DNA of 64,000 nucleotides from Erythrobacter sp. AP23 (lineage in GTDB: Bacteria > Pseudomonadota > Alphaproteobacteria > Sphingomonadales > Sphingomonadaceae), in NCBI RefSeq assembly GCF_001542855.1, contig NZ_LNBY01000017.1:434001-498000 (forward strand). Direction: 5' to 3'. Positions 9,845 through 20,590 of the stretch are shown here, one piece after another. Numbering within the stretch: the stretch's first letter is position 1; each line of letters starts with the position of its first letter. The notes under the pieces are model-generated. The model was not told the origin of the DNA and made no database searches. It saw only the letters and a program-made list of their open reading frames with translations. The position numbers were made by a program, and so were the translations under genes.

Positions 9845-11668
9845 ATGTGTGGAATTATCGGTATCGTCGGTGCTCAGCCGGTCGCAGATCGCCTCGTCGA
9901 CGGCCTGCGCCGCATGGAGTACCGCGGCTATGACAGCGCCGGGATCTGCACACTGCACGACGGTCGGCTTGTTCGTCGGCGCGCCGAAGGCAAGCTCAAC
10001 AATCTCGTCGCCGAACTCGCCGACAATCCCGCTCCGGGCGAGATCGGTATCGCACACACTCGCTGGGCCACGCATGGCGCGCCCACGGCCACCAACGCGC
10101 ATCCGCATGCGACCGATCACGTGGCGCTGGTCCACAATGGGATCATCGAGAATTTCAAGGAATTGCGCGCCGAATTGCGCGAGGCCGGGCGGACGTTGGA
10201 AAGCGATACCGACAGCGAAGTGGTCGCCCACCTCGTCTCGCGCCGTGTGGAAGAGGGCGCAAGCCCGCAAGAGGCGGTGGCCGATGTCCTGCCGCGCCTG
10301 CGCGGTGCCTTCGCGCTGGCGATCGCCTTCCGCGACCATCCCGACCTGCTGATCGGAGCGCGGCGCGGCTCGCCGCTGGTGGTCGGCTATGGCAAGGGCG
10401 AGACCTATATCGGTTCGGACGCGCTGGCGCTGGCGCCGCTGACCCAGCAGATCAGCTATCTCGAGGAAGGCGACTGGGTGGTCGTCACGCGCGAGGGCGC
10501 GACCATTTACGATGCCGAGAACGAGCAGGTCGAGCGTGAAGTCCGCGCTTCGGGAGCTTCGGCGGCGGCGGTCGAGAAGGGCAATTACCGCCACTTCATG
10601 CAGAAGGAGATTTTCGAGCAGCCGACCGTGGTCGCGCAGACGCTCGGCTCCTACCTGCGCCGGTCGGACAATGCGGTGGCCCTACCGCAGTTTGATTTCG
10701 ATATTTCCAGCATCAAGCGCATCACGATCGTCGCCTGCGGTACCTCGTTCTATGCGGGCATGGTGGCGAAATACTGGTTCGAACAGTTCGCGCGTGTACC
10801 GGTCGATATCGATGTGGCGTCGGAGTTTCGCTATCGCGAGCCGGTGCTGGAAGAAGGCGGCCTTGCGCTGTTCATCTCGCAAAGCGGGGAGACTGCGGAT
10901 ACGCTCGCGGCGCTGCGGCATTGCAAGGAAAACGACCAGACGATCGGTGTGATCGTCAACGTGCCGACGAGCTCGATGGCGCGCGAGGCGGACCTGATGC
11001 TTCCGACCCATGCCGGGCCAGAGATCGGTGTCGCTTCGACCAAGGCCTTCACCTGCCAGCTGGCGGTGCTGGCCGCGCTGGCCGCGCATATGGCGGTCAA
11101 GAAAGGCCTGATGAGCCATGAGGAGGAGCAGGACGTTGTGGCACATCTGCTCGAGGCGCCCGCCTGCCTCAATGCCGCGCTCGATCATGACGAGGATATC
11201 GCCAGCATGGCGCATCTCATCGCCCCGGCACGCGACGTGCTCTATCTCGGCCGGGGTCCGGATTTCCCGCTGGCGCTGGAGGGTGCGCTCAAGCTCAAGG
11301 AAATCAGCTATATCCATGCAGAAGGCTATGCCAGCGGCGAGATGAAGCATGGCCCCATCGCGCTGATCGACGACGATGTGCCGGTGATCGTCCTCGCGCC
11401 GTCCGGGCCGCTCTTCGAGAAGACCGTATCCAACATGGAAGAGGTACGCGCCCGCGGCGGGAAGATCGTGCTGATTTCCGATGCGCAGGGTCTGCAAGAA
11501 GCCGGCGAGGGCTGCCTGGCGACCATCGAAATGCCGCGTGTCCACCCGCTGATCGCACCGCTGGTCTATGCCATCCCGGTCCAATTGCTCGCTTATCACG
11601 TAGCCTGCGTCAAAGGCACGGATGTCGACCAGCCGCGCAACCTGGCAAAATCCGTTACGGTGGAATGA
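9845..11668 (+). CDS. glmS: glutamine--fructose-6-phosphate aminotransferase (isomerizing)
   Basis: Makes glucosamine-6-phosphate from fructose-6-phosphate and glutamine, the first step towards UDP-GlcNAc for peptidoglycan and lipopolysaccharide. The 607-residue length is standard. The N-terminal glutaminase domain starts MCGIIGIVG, so Cys2 becomes the nucleophile after Met removal; HTRWATHGAPT is conserved. Two SIS domains follow, with CGTSFYAG and SQSGETADT in the first and GPDFPLALEGALKLKEISYIHA in the second, and the C-terminus ends in NLAKSVTVE as expected. A GGAG site lies before the ATG. No self-cleaving glmS ribozyme was recognised in the 258-bp upstream gap, as expected for this phylum. 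Confidence 0.98.
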   Translation: MCGIIGIVGAQPVADRLVDGLRRMEYRGYDSAGICTLHDGRLVRRRAEGKLNNLVAELADNPAPGEIGIAHTRWATHGAPTATNAHPHATDHVALVHNGIIENFKELRAELREAGRTLESDTDSEVVAHLVSRRVEEGASPQEAVADVLPRLRGAFALAIAFRDHPDLLIGARRGSPLVVGYGKGETYIGSDALALAPLTQQISYLEEGDWVVVTREGATIYDAENEQVEREVRASGASAAAVEKGNYRHFMQKEIFEQPTVVAQTLGSYLRRSDNAVALPQFDFDISSIKRITIVACGTSFYAGMVAKYWFEQFARVPVDIDVASEFRYREPVLEEGGLALFISQSGETADTLAALRHCKENDQTIGVIVNVPTSSMAREADLMLPTHAGPEIGVASTKAFTCQLAVLAALAAHMAVKKGLMSHEEEQDVVAHLLEAPACLNAALDHDEDIASMAHLIAPARDVLYLGRGPDFPLALEGALKLKEISYIHAEGYASGEMKHGPIALIDDDVPVIVLAPSGPLFEKTVSNMEEVRARGGKIVLISDAQGLQEAGEGCLATIEMPRVHPLIAPLVYAIPVQLLAYHVACVKGTDVDQPRNLAKSVTVE

Positions 11669-11757
11669 CTTAGCGTCGCAAGGCGGACAACCGACTGTAA
11701 CAATTGGTGTATCGGGTCTTTACCCGGAGATAACCCTTTGCGGTTAACCCTACGCGT

Positions 11758-14124
11758 GTGAGCGAGCAGACCCCATCCGCGGACGCAGGAGCGACGCCGC
11801 TGTCGATACGGCAGGTCATCGGGCTTGAAGCGCCCGAGGGCACCGATTGGGCGGTCGTCCATGGCCAGCAATATGCCGTGCTCAAGGATCGCGTCGTGGC
11901 GCGCTTCGGGCTGCATCTGGTCGGTTTCGCACTGATAGCTGCGACGCTTTATCGCACAGTTCCGATCCCCGTGCTTGTGGTATGGGGGATCGGCCTGCTC
12001 GTCACCGTAGTGTATTCCGCGCGGGGCGACATCAGGCTCGGCGATGCGGACAGGCGTCCGATCTCGCTCGCGGAAGTGAAATCGCATGCCGTCACCAGCG
12101 CAGCCAAGGGCGCGGTTTGGTCCCTCGGCGTGATAGCTTCGGCGCTCGTGGCCGATGCCGCCGCGATGGTTCTGGTCTGGGCCGCGATCGCCATGCTGGT
12201 CGTGGGCAGCAGCGCCAGCCGTTTCAGCGCGCCGCTCAGCACCATTGCCTTTACGGTGGCCGCCGGCATTGGCGGCCTGGTAGCCAGCCTGGTGACACTG
12301 CAATTCACCCTGGCAGCGATAGTCCTTGTGACCACCTTGCTTGCCAGCTTCGGCGTGGTCGAAAGCGCGCGAGTGGCCGTGACGGCGCGTCTCGCCGAAT
12401 CCGCATCGCAGGAACAGAGCGAAGTGGTTTCCATGCTGCTGCGCGAATTCGAGGAAGGCCAGGCCGACTGGTTGTGGCAGGTCGATACCAGGCGCCGACT
12501 GAAAGCCGTATCGCCCCGTTTCGCCTTCGCTCTTGGCAAGGAACCCGCAGAAACCGAAGGGCAGTCCTTCCTCCAGCTGATTTCGGGCGATGGTTGGGAA
12601 AGCGGCCAATTTCCGCCGAGCCTGCATGAGCTGGCCGAAAAGCTGAAGCGCAAAGAAAACTTTTCCAACCTCAGTGTGAAGGTCTCGATCGACGGAGAAG
12701 ACCGCTGGTGGGAGCTTTCGGGTACGCCGATCGTCGACGAACTCGGCAATTATCAGGGTTTCCGCGGCGTCGGCTCGGACGTTACCGAGCAGCGCAAGTC
12801 ATCGGAAAAGATCGAATATCTGGCGCGCTACGATACGCTCACGCAATTGCCCAACCGGCGGATGCTCAACGAAGCGTTGGGCGATGCCCTGCAATATGCC
12901 GCCAAGTGGCGCTCGCGCTGCGCTTTCCTGATGATCGACCTCGACCGGTTCAAGGCGGTCAATGATTCGCTCGGCCATCTGGTCGGCGACCAGATGCTCG
13001 CCGAGGTCGCAGCCCGCCTCAGGGGTCTGATCCAGGAAGGCGAGATTTGCGGCAGGCTCGGCGGGGACGAGTTCGCCGTCGTCATCCGCGACGCGCCGCA
13101 CAAGGGCAGGATCGAACTTCTGGCTCGCGCCATTATCGAGCGTTTGTCGGAACCATACGAGATCGAAAACCACGTCCTCTATGTCGGTGCCAGCGTTGGC
13201 TCGGCAATGGGGCCGCGCGATGGGAGTACGGTCGAAGAGCTACTGCGCAACTCCGACCTCGCGCTCTATCGCGCCAAAGACGAAGGCGGCGGAACGCACC
13301 GCGAATACGAGCCGGCCTTGCACGCCAATGCAGAAGAGAAGCGCCAGCTCGAGCATGCCCTGCGCCATGCGCTCGATCGCGACGAATTCCTCCTGCATTT
13401 CCAGCCGGTGGTGAATGCCAAGACCGAAGATATCGTCAGTTTCGAGGCACTGGCCCGCTGGAACAGCGCCGAACACGGTTTTGTCAGTCCCGGCAAGTTC
13501 ATCCCGCTGGCCGAGGACACGCGGCTGATCGTGCCGATCGGTACCTGGGTCCTCCAGGAAGCGTGCCGCGAGGCGGCCGAGAACTGGCCCGAGCACGTCA
13601 AGGTCAACGTCAACGTTTCGCCCGAGCAGCTGCTCGAGCCCGATTTCGCCGCTACCGTCGTGCGTGCACTGTCGCATAGCCGGCTCGAACCCAAACGGCT
13701 CGAGATCGAAGTGACCGAGAGCATCTTCATGCGCGACGCCAGCGTGGCCCGCAAGGCGCTCGAACAGTGCATGGCGCTGGGCTGTTCGGTCGCGCTCGAC
13801 GATTTCGGCACCGGCTATTCTTCGCTCGGCTACCTGCGCAAGCTGAAATTCTCGACCATCAAGATCGACCGCACATTCGTCCAGGGCGCGGCGCAGCACA
13901 GCCCCGAATCGATCGCCATTATCCGCGCGGTCATAGCCATGGCCGACAGCCTCGACATGACCACCACCGCCGAGGGCGTGGAGAACGAGGAGGAAGCGGC
14001 GATGATCCGCGGAATGGGCTGCACGAAGATCCAGGGCTTCCATTTCGGTCGCCCGATGCCCGCGGAGGATGTCTGCGGATTGTTTGCTCGCAGGGCGATG
14101 GAACAGCGGCTGGCCCGCGCCTGA
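11758..14124 (+). CDS. membrane-bound PAS-GGDEF-EAL cyclic-di-GMP protein
   Basis: A 788-residue signalling protein with a GTG start. Up to six membrane helices lie at about residues 50-90 and 115-205, followed by a PAS-like sensor at about 235-345 (ending GVGSDVTEQRK), a diguanylate cyclase domain with intact GGDEF at 435-439, and a phosphodiesterase domain with intact EAL at 563-565 and DDFGTGYSS at 681-689. Both output domains keep their signature residues, so synthesis, breakdown or switching between them is possible. It sits alone between glmS and the convergent purQ. The signal sensed is unknown. Confidence 0.93.
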   Translation: MSEQTPSADAGATPLSIRQVIGLEAPEGTDWAVVHGQQYAVLKDRVVARFGLHLVGFALIAATLYRTVPIPVLVVWGIGLLVTVVYSARGDIRLGDADRRPISLAEVKSHAVTSAAKGAVWSLGVIASALVADAAAMVLVWAAIAMLVVGSSASRFSAPLSTIAFTVAAGIGGLVASLVTLQFTLAAIVLVTTLLASFGVVESARVAVTARLAESASQEQSEVVSMLLREFEEGQADWLWQVDTRRRLKAVSPRFAFALGKEPAETEGQSFLQLISGDGWESGQFPPSLHELAEKLKRKENFSNLSVKVSIDGEDRWWELSGTPIVDELGNYQGFRGVGSDVTEQRKSSEKIEYLARYDTLTQLPNRRMLNEALGDALQYAAKWRSRCAFLMIDLDRFKAVNDSLGHLVGDQMLAEVAARLRGLIQEGEICGRLGGDEFAVVIRDAPHKGRIELLARAIIERLSEPYEIENHVLYVGASVGSAMGPRDGSTVEELLRNSDLALYRAKDEGGGTHREYEPALHANAEEKRQLEHALRHALDRDEFLLHFQPVVNAKTEDIVSFEALARWNSAEHGFVSPGKFIPLAEDTRLIVPIGTWVLQEACREAAENWPEHVKVNVNVSPEQLLEPDFAATVVRALSHSRLEPKRLEIEVTESIFMRDASVARKALEQCMALGCSVALDDFGTGYSSLGYLRKLKFSTIKIDRTFVQGAAQHSPESIAIIRAVIAMADSLDMTTTAEGVENEEEAAMIRGMGCTKIQGFHFGRPMPAEDVCGLFARRAMEQRLARA

Positions 14125-14802
14125 TCAGGCTTCGGCCAAAGCCTTTATCGCGTTTTCGAAAAGGGCGAGACCGTCGGTTCCGCCATGCGCCGGATCGACC
14201 GCACGCTCGGGGTGCGGCATCATTCCGAGCACATTGCCCGCCGCATTGAGGACGCCGGCGATATCGCGGCGCGAGCCATTGCAATTCTCGACATAGCGGA
14301 AGGCCACGCGCCCATCGCCTTCGAGCCGGTCTAGCGTGTTGTCGTCGGCAAAATAATTGCCGTCGTGGTGGGCCACGGGAATGTCGATCGTCTGGCCGCT
14401 GTCATAGCCTGCGGTAAACAGCGACTGGTTGTTCTCCACCGATAGAGCAACAGTTCGGCAGATGAAATTCTGGCTGGCATTGCGCATCAGCGCACCGGGC
14501 AGCAATCCGGCCTCCGTCAGCACCTGGAAGCCGTTGCACACGCCCAGGACCGGCACGCCGCGCTCGGCCCTGCGCTTCACGCTGCGCATGATCGGGCTGT
14601 TCGCCGCCATTGCGCCCGAGCGCAGATAGTCGCCGTAGGAAAAACCGCCAGGCAGCGCGATGAAGTCGAGATCCTCCGGCAAGTGCGCATCGCCGTGCCA
14701 CACGCGGATCGGTGCGATGCCCGATACCTTCTCGATCGCCACCGCCATGTCGCGGTCGCAGTTCGAACCGGGAAAAGTGATGACGGCGGCGCGGAAAGCC
14801 AT
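14125..14802 (-). CDS. purQ: phosphoribosylformylglycinamidine synthase, glutaminase subunit
   Basis: A 225-residue class I glutamine amidotransferase that feeds ammonia to PurL in step four of purine synthesis. The start [19 protein letters not shown], the nucleophile elbow [11 protein letters not shown] and the terminal [10 protein letters not shown] (His and Glu of the triad) are all present. Its ATG overlaps the purS stop by one base (TGATG), so the two subunits are translationally coupled. purL is not in the window. Confidence 0.97.
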   Translation of the reverse strand: MAFRAAVITFPGSNCDRDMAVAIEKVSGIAPIRVWHGDAHLPEDLDFIALPGGFSYGDYLRSGAMAANSPIMRSVKRRAERGVPVLGVCNGFQVLTEAGLLPGALMRNASQNFICRTVALSVENNQSLFTAGYDSGQTIDIPVAHHDGNYFADDNTLDRLEGDGRVAFRYVENCNGSRRDIAGVLNAAGNVLGMMPHPERAVDPAHGGTDGLALFENAIKALAEA

Positions 14803-15035
14803 CAGCCGACCTTCTCGATGCGATAATTCTCGATAACCGTGTTGGCGAGCAGCTTCTCGCACATCTCGTCGAGCGCCGCGTCGCCGGTGTCGTCGGCGAC
14901 GTCGAGTTCGATCAGCCGACCCACGCGAACATCCTCGACCCCCGAAAAGCCGAGCCCCTCGAGCGCATGATGGACGGCCCGGCCTTGCGGATCGAGGACT
15001 CCGGGCTTGAGCGAGACATGGACGCGGATCTTCAT
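14802..15035 (-). CDS. purS: phosphoribosylformylglycinamidine synthase subunit PurS
   Basis: A 77-residue protein that bridges PurQ and PurL in the three-part FGAM synthase. [18 protein letters not shown]...HHALEGLGF and a C-terminal ENYRIEKVG are the standard PurS pattern. An upstream in-frame extension lacks family similarity, so ATG at 15035 is used. It is coupled to purQ by a one-base stop/start overlap. In many relatives purC stands immediately upstream; here purC is 5.5 kb away, beyond the M16 protease and TonB receptor genes. Confidence 0.95.
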   Translation of the reverse strand: MKIRVHVSLKPGVLDPQGRAVHHALEGLGFSGVEDVRVGRLIELDVADDTGDAALDEMCEKLLANTVIENYRIEKVG

Positions 15036-15304
15036 GCGTTGAGGCCTTTCGTTTGGCGCGCCTATGGCGCAGCCGCCGCGCGCATTCAAGCGCCTCGCGC
15101 AGTTCGTTCCGCAGCGGTCGGGCAAGTGACATATGAGTCACGGCTGTAGCGGGATTGCAACAATTGTAATGATTCTGCCGCACGGCGCCGCGTCGTTCCC
15201 CCACTTGGGCGCGCAAGCTGCTATCGGGATCGCACGGCGATGACGCCGCTTCCCTCCAAATGCCCGCTCCGACATGCGCGTGCTCAAGCAGGAACTCTCC
15301 CCAA

Positions 15305-17557
15305 ATGACCATCCGCTCCACCGCTGCCCGTCTTCTCGGTGCCAGCACTCTCGCTTTGGCGGCCTTTGCCGCGCAACCCGTGCTGGCGCAGGACGCAGCC
15401 GCAACCGGTGCCGAAGAAGCGGCCGACGGCCAGCTCAACACCATCATCGTGACCGCCAACCGGCGTGAAGAGAACCTCCAGGACGTCGCCGTTTCGGCCG
15501 CCACTCTCGATGCCGGCACGGTCAAGACGATCTTCGATGCCGGCGCCGAAGTGACCGCGCTCGCCGCGCGCGTCCCCGGCCTGTTCGTCGAAAGCTCGAA
15601 CGGTCGCGCCGCCCCGCGCTTCTACATTCGCGGCCTCGGCAACACCGATTTCGATCTTGCCGCCTCGCAGCCGGTTTCGGTCGTCATGGACGAGATCGTG
15701 CTCGAGAATGTCACGCTCAAGTCCTTCCCGATCTTCGATGTCGAGCGGATCGAAGTCCTGCGCGGACCGCAGGGCACTCTGTTCGGCCGCAACACGCCCG
15801 CCGGGATCGTCAAAATCGATACCGCCAGGCCGGGCGACGAATTCACCGCGCAGTTTTCGGCCAGCTATGGCAGCTTCAACTCGCTGTCGATGGACGGCGG
15901 CGTGACCGTACCGATCGCTCCCGGTGTCGCTTCGCTGCGCCTGTCGGGCCTTTACCAGCATCGCGACAACTGGATCGACAACGGCTTCACCGGCGAAGAC
16001 GATTTCATCGGCGGGTTCGACGAGCTTGCCGGTCGTGCCCAGCTGTTGATCACGCCCGACAGCCGCCTGTCGATGCTCGGCACCATCGCCTTCCGCGATC
16101 TCGACGCCACCTCGACGCCGTTCCGGGCCAATATCCTCGGTCCGCGCAACAACGACCTCAACGCCAATTACGACCGCGACACCGTGTTCTACGACGCGGG
16201 GGGCGGCAATCCTGCCGACTACGATGCCCTCATCGCCAGCTTCCGTCTCGACTACGAAGCCGATTTCGCGACGCTGACCAGCATCACCGCCTATGCCGAA
16301 AGCGAAGGCTCCAGCCGCGGCGATATCGATGGAGGATTTATCCGACGGGATGCCAATGGCAACATAATCGAAACCGGCCCGGGCTTAATTCTGTTTGAAT
16401 CGGACACGCAGGACTCGATCGACCTCGATCAGCTCACCCATGAAGTTCGGCTCGCCTCGAACCCGGGTGGCACGATCGACTGGCAGGTCGGCATGTTCGT
16501 GTTCGAGAGCGATTTCGACGTGACCACCGCCGGCTTTCCCTTCCCGCCGCCGGTCACCGTGCGTCATACCAATGACGCCTGGGCGGTCTTCGGCCAGGTT
16601 TCCGCACGGGCGAGCGATGTGCTCAAGCTCACGGGCGGCCTGCGCTGGACGGACGACGAGAAGCAGTTCGCCGTCGTCTCGCCCTCGTTCGCCTCGGGCC
16701 CGGGCGCACAGTTCCGTAGCGTCGAGGACGATCGCCTGAGCTGGGATCTGTCGGCCTTTCTCGACGTCAGCGACGAGGCCAGCGTCTATGCGCGTCTGGC
16801 CAACGGGTTCCGCGCGCCGACCATCCAGGGCCGCGACGTGGCCTTCGGTTCGCCGCCTTCGGTAGCGACGTCGGAAAAGATCATGAGCTACGAAGCGGGC
16901 TTCAAGTCGGAATTCGCCGGCCGCAGCATCCGCCTCAACGGCGCGGTGTATTACTACACGATCGAGGACCCCCAGTTCACCGCAGTGGGCGGCGCGGGCA
17001 ACCTCGTGCAGCTGGTCAATGCCGACAAGGGTCGCGGCCTCGGCTTCGAGCTCGACAGCGCATTCCAGGTGACGCCCGATTTCCTGATCACTGCCGGCGT
17101 GAGCTGGAACGACACCAAGATCCAGGACGACACGCTGGCGGTGGGCATCTGCGCGCAGTGTACCGTGACCGACCCGACAGTCGTGCTCTCGGGCACTACC
17201 CGCGCACTGGTGGACGGCAACCCGTTCCCCAACGCTCCCGAATGGATCGCAGACGTGACCGCGCGTTATGCCTTCCCGGTGAGCGATGCCGGCGAGGTCT
17301 TCGTCTTCACCGACTGGACCTATCAGGGGGCGACCAACTTCCTGATCTACGAAAGCCTCGAGTTCAACGCGAACAACCAGATCGAAGGCGGCCTGCGCAT
17401 CGGTTATGCCCGCAACGACGGCCTGTTCGAAGTGGCCGCGTTCGTCCGCAACATCACCGATGCGGACAATGTTAAGGGGGCCATCGACTTCAACAACAAC
17501 ACCGCCTTCGTCAACGATCCGCGCGTGTTCGGTATCTCGGCACGCCTCAACTATTGA
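15305..17557 (+). CDS. TonB-dependent outer-membrane receptor
   Basis: A 750-residue outer-membrane transporter. The signal peptide runs to about residue 28 (PVLAQ/DA), then a TonB-box-like TIIVTANRR, a plug domain at about 50-165 with FYIRGLG and [22 protein letters not shown], and a 22-strand-type barrel ending in the aromatic ISARLNY that marks outer-membrane insertion. It is energised by TonB-ExbBD. The ligand is unknown: nothing in the sequence marks siderophore, vitamin or sugar transport. It converges on a secreted M16 protease with a terminator between them, and both split purC from purS-purQ. Confidence 0.93.
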   Translation: MTIRSTAARLLGASTLALAAFAAQPVLAQDAAATGAEEAADGQLNTIIVTANRREENLQDVAVSAATLDAGTVKTIFDAGAEVTALAARVPGLFVESSNGRAAPRFYIRGLGNTDFDLAASQPVSVVMDEIVLENVTLKSFPIFDVERIEVLRGPQGTLFGRNTPAGIVKIDTARPGDEFTAQFSASYGSFNSLSMDGGVTVPIAPGVASLRLSGLYQHRDNWIDNGFTGEDDFIGGFDELAGRAQLLITPDSRLSMLGTIAFRDLDATSTPFRANILGPRNNDLNANYDRDTVFYDAGGGNPADYDALIASFRLDYEADFATLTSITAYAESEGSSRGDIDGGFIRRDANGNIIETGPGLILFESDTQDSIDLDQLTHEVRLASNPGGTIDWQVGMFVFESDFDVTTAGFPFPPPVTVRHTNDAWAVFGQVSARASDVLKLTGGLRWTDDEKQFAVVSPSFASGPGAQFRSVEDDRLSWDLSAFLDVSDEASVYARLANGFRAPTIQGRDVAFGSPPSVATSEKIMSYEAGFKSEFAGRSIRLNGAVYYYTIEDPQFTAVGGAGNLVQLVNADKGRGLGFELDSAFQVTPDFLITAGVSWNDTKIQDDTLAVGICAQCTVTDPTVVLSGTTRALVDGNPFPNAPEWIADVTARYAFPVSDAGEVFVFTDWTYQGATNFLIYESLEFNANNQIEGGLRIGYARNDGLFEVAAFVRNITDADNVKGAIDFNNNTAFVNDPRVFGISARLNY

Positions 17558-17581
17558 GCGCGATCGAAGGGTTGAGACAAG

Positions 17582-17613
17582 GGGCCGGGGGGAGCGATCC
17601 TCCCGGCCCTTTT
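17582..17613 (+). terminator. rho-independent terminator after the TonB receptor gene
   Basis: A 12-bp stem with one G/T mismatch (GGGCCGGGGGGA at 17582-17593, complement at 17598-17609), a GCGA tetraloop and a TTTT tail at 17610-17613. It lies 24 bp beyond the receptor stop, in the short gap before the convergent protease gene. Confidence 0.88.
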
Positions 17614-17620
17614 CGTATGG

Positions 17621-20497
17621 TCAGGGCACGAGGCTTTCGTGCAGAATGCGGATCTTTAGCGCCTCGGCGGGGTCGAGATAGCGCCGCGCGGCGTCCTGCA
17701 ACATCGCGGGCGTGACCGCGCGGATGCGGTCCTCGTAGCTGCGGACGCGGTCGAGCCGGTCGGCGCGCAATTGTGCCTCGTCGATCGCACCCAGCCACCA
17801 GCCATTCTCGCGGCGGCTCAGCGCGATCTTCTCCAGCAGGGGCGTGCGTGCGCGTTCGAGCAGGTCGGCATCGATCGGGCCGGCGCGGAATTCCGTGGCG
17901 ATCGCATCGACCACTGCGAAGACTTCGTCCGCCTCGCCGGGCGCGACCACCGCAGAGGTCGAAAACGTCCCGAAATCGCGATAGATATGCGACATGCCCG
18001 AGTTCGCACCGGGCGAGTAGGATGCTCCCAGTTCCTCGCGGATGCGATCGAGCATTTCAAGCCGCATCACCGTGGCGAGGAGCTGCATGGTCGCCTCTTC
18101 TTGCGCATCGTCGTCGTCGGTGGTCGGCCAGAAGGTCATGGCGAGCGCCTGGTCGGGGGCCCCGGCATGGGTCAGCACGCGCTCGCCGCGGTCGGATGTG
18201 AACCGCGCGAGGCGTTCGCTCTCCCAATCGTCGAGCGCCTCGGCCCGGGCGGGCAGCGCGCCGAAGGACGATCCGACCGCGGCGACCACCGCCTCGCTGT
18301 CGAAATCGCCGACGACGGAGATTTCGATCGGGGCGGCGGCGAATTGGTCGGCGACCAGTCGGCGTGCTTCGGCAAGGGTCACTGCGGCCAGCTCTTCTTC
18401 GGAGGGGATCCCGAAGCGCGGATTGCCATCCGTGACGATCCGCGCCACCTGCGCGCGTGCAACCGCCTGGGGCGTCGCATCGAGCTGCGCGAGATAGGGC
18501 GGCAGGATCGCCTGCCAGCGCGTCAGCATTTCGGATCTGAGCCCCGGATCGCTGAAATAGGCGGCGCTGAGTTGCATCTGCAGCGGCAGATCGGCCATGG
18601 TGCCGCTGCCGCGCACGATGAACTTGTCCTCGCCCGCATCGAACCCGTAGGTCAGGCGGCGCCCGGCAAGGATCTGGCGCAATTCGTCATAGCCATGCTC
18701 GCCCAGCCCGCCGAGCGCGCTGACCGTGGAGAGGAAAGCGGCCTGGCCCATTTGTGTCGCGGGCAGGGCGAGCTGACCGGACCCGATACGGATCGCATAG
18801 CGCAGCCGGCCCTTCTCATGGGCAGTAAACTTCAAGTTCAATCGAACATTATTTCCGAAGCGGATGGTTCTGACGCCGAGATCGTCGATCGTCGTGTCCG
18901 CGACGACGGGCGAGGGCGTGCCGAATTCGCCATAGGCGAAGGCCAGTCCGCTCCGGTCTTCCGGCGGATCCACGGATTGTGCCGAGGAGCTTCGCCAGGC
19001 CTTCAGGATGGTCTCCTGCGCGCCAGGAATGGCCTGTTTTGTCGAAACATGGATCAGCGGGTCCGACAGGGCATAGTGCCGGGCGAAGGCTTGCGAGACC
19101 GCTTCGACCGTGATTGCCGGCTTCTGGGCGAGGAACAGCTCGTAAGTCGTTTGCGGGCTCACGAAGATGCGCTCGCGCCGCGCGGTCGAGAGGATGCCCT
19201 CGGCGAGCTGGCGGTTGCGCCGCGTGTCCTGCTGGTTGGCCGCATCGCGATAGCGCTGTTCGAAATTGGCGAGCTGTTCGGCCAGTTCCGCCTCGGTAAA
19301 ACCGTGTTCGACCGCGCGGCGCCACTCCTGCTCGCCGATTGCGAGCGCGCGCTCCCATTCGCCCTCGCGCGCCTGGAGCTGCAACTGAGCCCGGCGCTGG
19401 ATGTCGAAGAAGTCGGAGGCCGAGGCGCCTCCGCTTATGATCGGCGCATCGGCGGAGTTGGCGATCCTCTGCAGACGGCGATTGAGGATCGCGGTGCCGA
19501 GCGCGACCAGGCGGGACCGATCGTTTTCCGCGATAGTCGGCTTGCGCTCGAGATAGGGCGCAAAGCGATCGATCACGACCATGTGCTGCACATCGGGATC
19601 GACGAAATTGGCTGCCGCCGGGCCGCGCGCCAGGTCGACATTGCCCTTCGCGACCTCGACCCGGGGCGTCGACGGCACCGCCCAATCGCCGAACCGCTCG
19701 CGGATCTTCGCCTCGATCGTGTCGGGGTCGACATCGCCCACCACCACCAGCGCCGCATTGTCGGGGCGATAGAAGCGGCGGTAGAGATCGCGCAGCGCCC
19801 GGCCGGGAGCGGTATCGATGATCGTATCGGTGCCGTCGGCGCGGAAGCGCGCCGCGTAACGCGTTTCCGGCGCGACGAAGTCGAAATAATGCTTGTAGCG
19901 GCGGATGGTGAAATTGTTGCGGGTGCGCGTTTCGGACTGGATGATCCCGCGTTCGCGATCCACCGCATCGTCGGCGATGGTCAGCTCGCTCGCGGTCTCG
20001 CGCATCAGCATGAGCGCCGTGTCGAGCAGCTCCATGTCGGTGCGCGGCAGGTCGAGTTTGTAGATCGTGTCCTCGAACCCGGTCGAGGCGTTAGTATCCG
20101 CCCCGAAGGCAAGACCCAGCCGTTCGAGCAGCTTGATCATCTCGCCTTCGGGCACGTTGCGCGAACCGTTGAAGGCCATGTGCTCGAGCATGTGCGCAAG
20201 GCCCAATTCGCCTTCGCTCTCGTCGATCCAGCCGACATCGAAGCCGAAGCGGATGACGGCGGTATCCCTGGGCGTGCCATTGCGCAGGATCGCATAACGC
20301 AGGCCATTGTCGAGCACGCCGAACCGCACCGCCGGATCGGGGGCTATGTCATAGACCGGATGGCCCCAGCCGGTAACCGCCTGGACGGTTGCGGCCTGCA
20401 CGATGGCCGGCGCGTCTTCAGCGGCAAGCGGCTGCGCGAGGGCGATAAGCGGGAGCGCCGCGAGCATGCGGCGGGCACGGGAAACGGACACGGACAC
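17621..20497 (-). CDS. secreted M16 family zinc metalloprotease (two-lobed)
   Basis: A 958-residue periplasmic or secreted protease. The signal peptide (residues about 1-26, LAQPLAAEDA) precedes the first M16 lobe with the inverted zinc motif HMLEH (His102, Glu105, His106) and a downstream glutamate in the second half of that lobe. A second, inactive M16 lobe makes the closing half of the clamshell, as in pitrilysin, insulysin and FusC-type enzymes. These degrade unfolded or small proteins and peptides. The gene is convergent with the TonB receptor. Because FusC processes ferredoxin taken up by the TonB receptor FusA, a functional pairing is possible but unproven. Confidence 0.93.
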   Translation of the reverse strand: MSVSVSRARRMLAALPLIALAQPLAAEDAPAIVQAATVQAVTGWGHPVYDIAPDPAVRFGVLDNGLRYAILRNGTPRDTAVIRFGFDVGWIDESEGELGLAHMLEHMAFNGSRNVPEGEMIKLLERLGLAFGADTNASTGFEDTIYKLDLPRTDMELLDTALMLMRETASELTIADDAVDRERGIIQSETRTRNNFTIRRYKHYFDFVAPETRYAARFRADGTDTIIDTAPGRALRDLYRRFYRPDNAALVVVGDVDPDTIEAKIRERFGDWAVPSTPRVEVAKGNVDLARGPAAANFVDPDVQHMVVIDRFAPYLERKPTIAENDRSRLVALGTAILNRRLQRIANSADAPIISGGASASDFFDIQRRAQLQLQAREGEWERALAIGEQEWRRAVEHGFTEAELAEQLANFEQRYRDAANQQDTRRNRQLAEGILSTARRERIFVSPQTTYELFLAQKPAITVEAVSQAFARHYALSDPLIHVSTKQAIPGAQETILKAWRSSSAQSVDPPEDRSGLAFAYGEFGTPSPVVADTTIDDLGVRTIRFGNNVRLNLKFTAHEKGRLRYAIRIGSGQLALPATQMGQAAFLSTVSALGGLGEHGYDELRQILAGRRLTYGFDAGEDKFIVRGSGTMADLPLQMQLSAAYFSDPGLRSEMLTRWQAILPPYLAQLDATPQAVARAQVARIVTDGNPRFGIPSEEELAAVTLAEARRLVADQFAAAPIEISVVGDFDSEAVVAAVGSSFGALPARAEALDDWESERLARFTSDRGERVLTHAGAPDQALAMTFWPTTDDDDAQEEATMQLLATVMRLEMLDRIREELGASYSPGANSGMSHIYRDFGTFSTSAVVAPGEADEVFAVVDAIATEFRAGPIDADLLERARTPLLEKIALSRRENGWWLGAIDEAQLRADRLDRVRSYEDRIRAVTPAMLQDAARRYLDPAEALKIRILHESLVP

Positions 20498-20590
20498 CTG
20501 TTCGGTTGCGGCGCGGGGGCCGGATAGACTCCAAGCTATGCCGCACGCGGCCTGAATCCAAGCTTTCCGCGTTTCGCCGAGGCGTCCGAG

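Noticed and set aside
17771-20527. 918-codon open frame antisense to the M16 protease
   Set aside because: The minus-strand protease has a signal peptide and HMLEH site. The antisense frame has no start site and no domain pattern.
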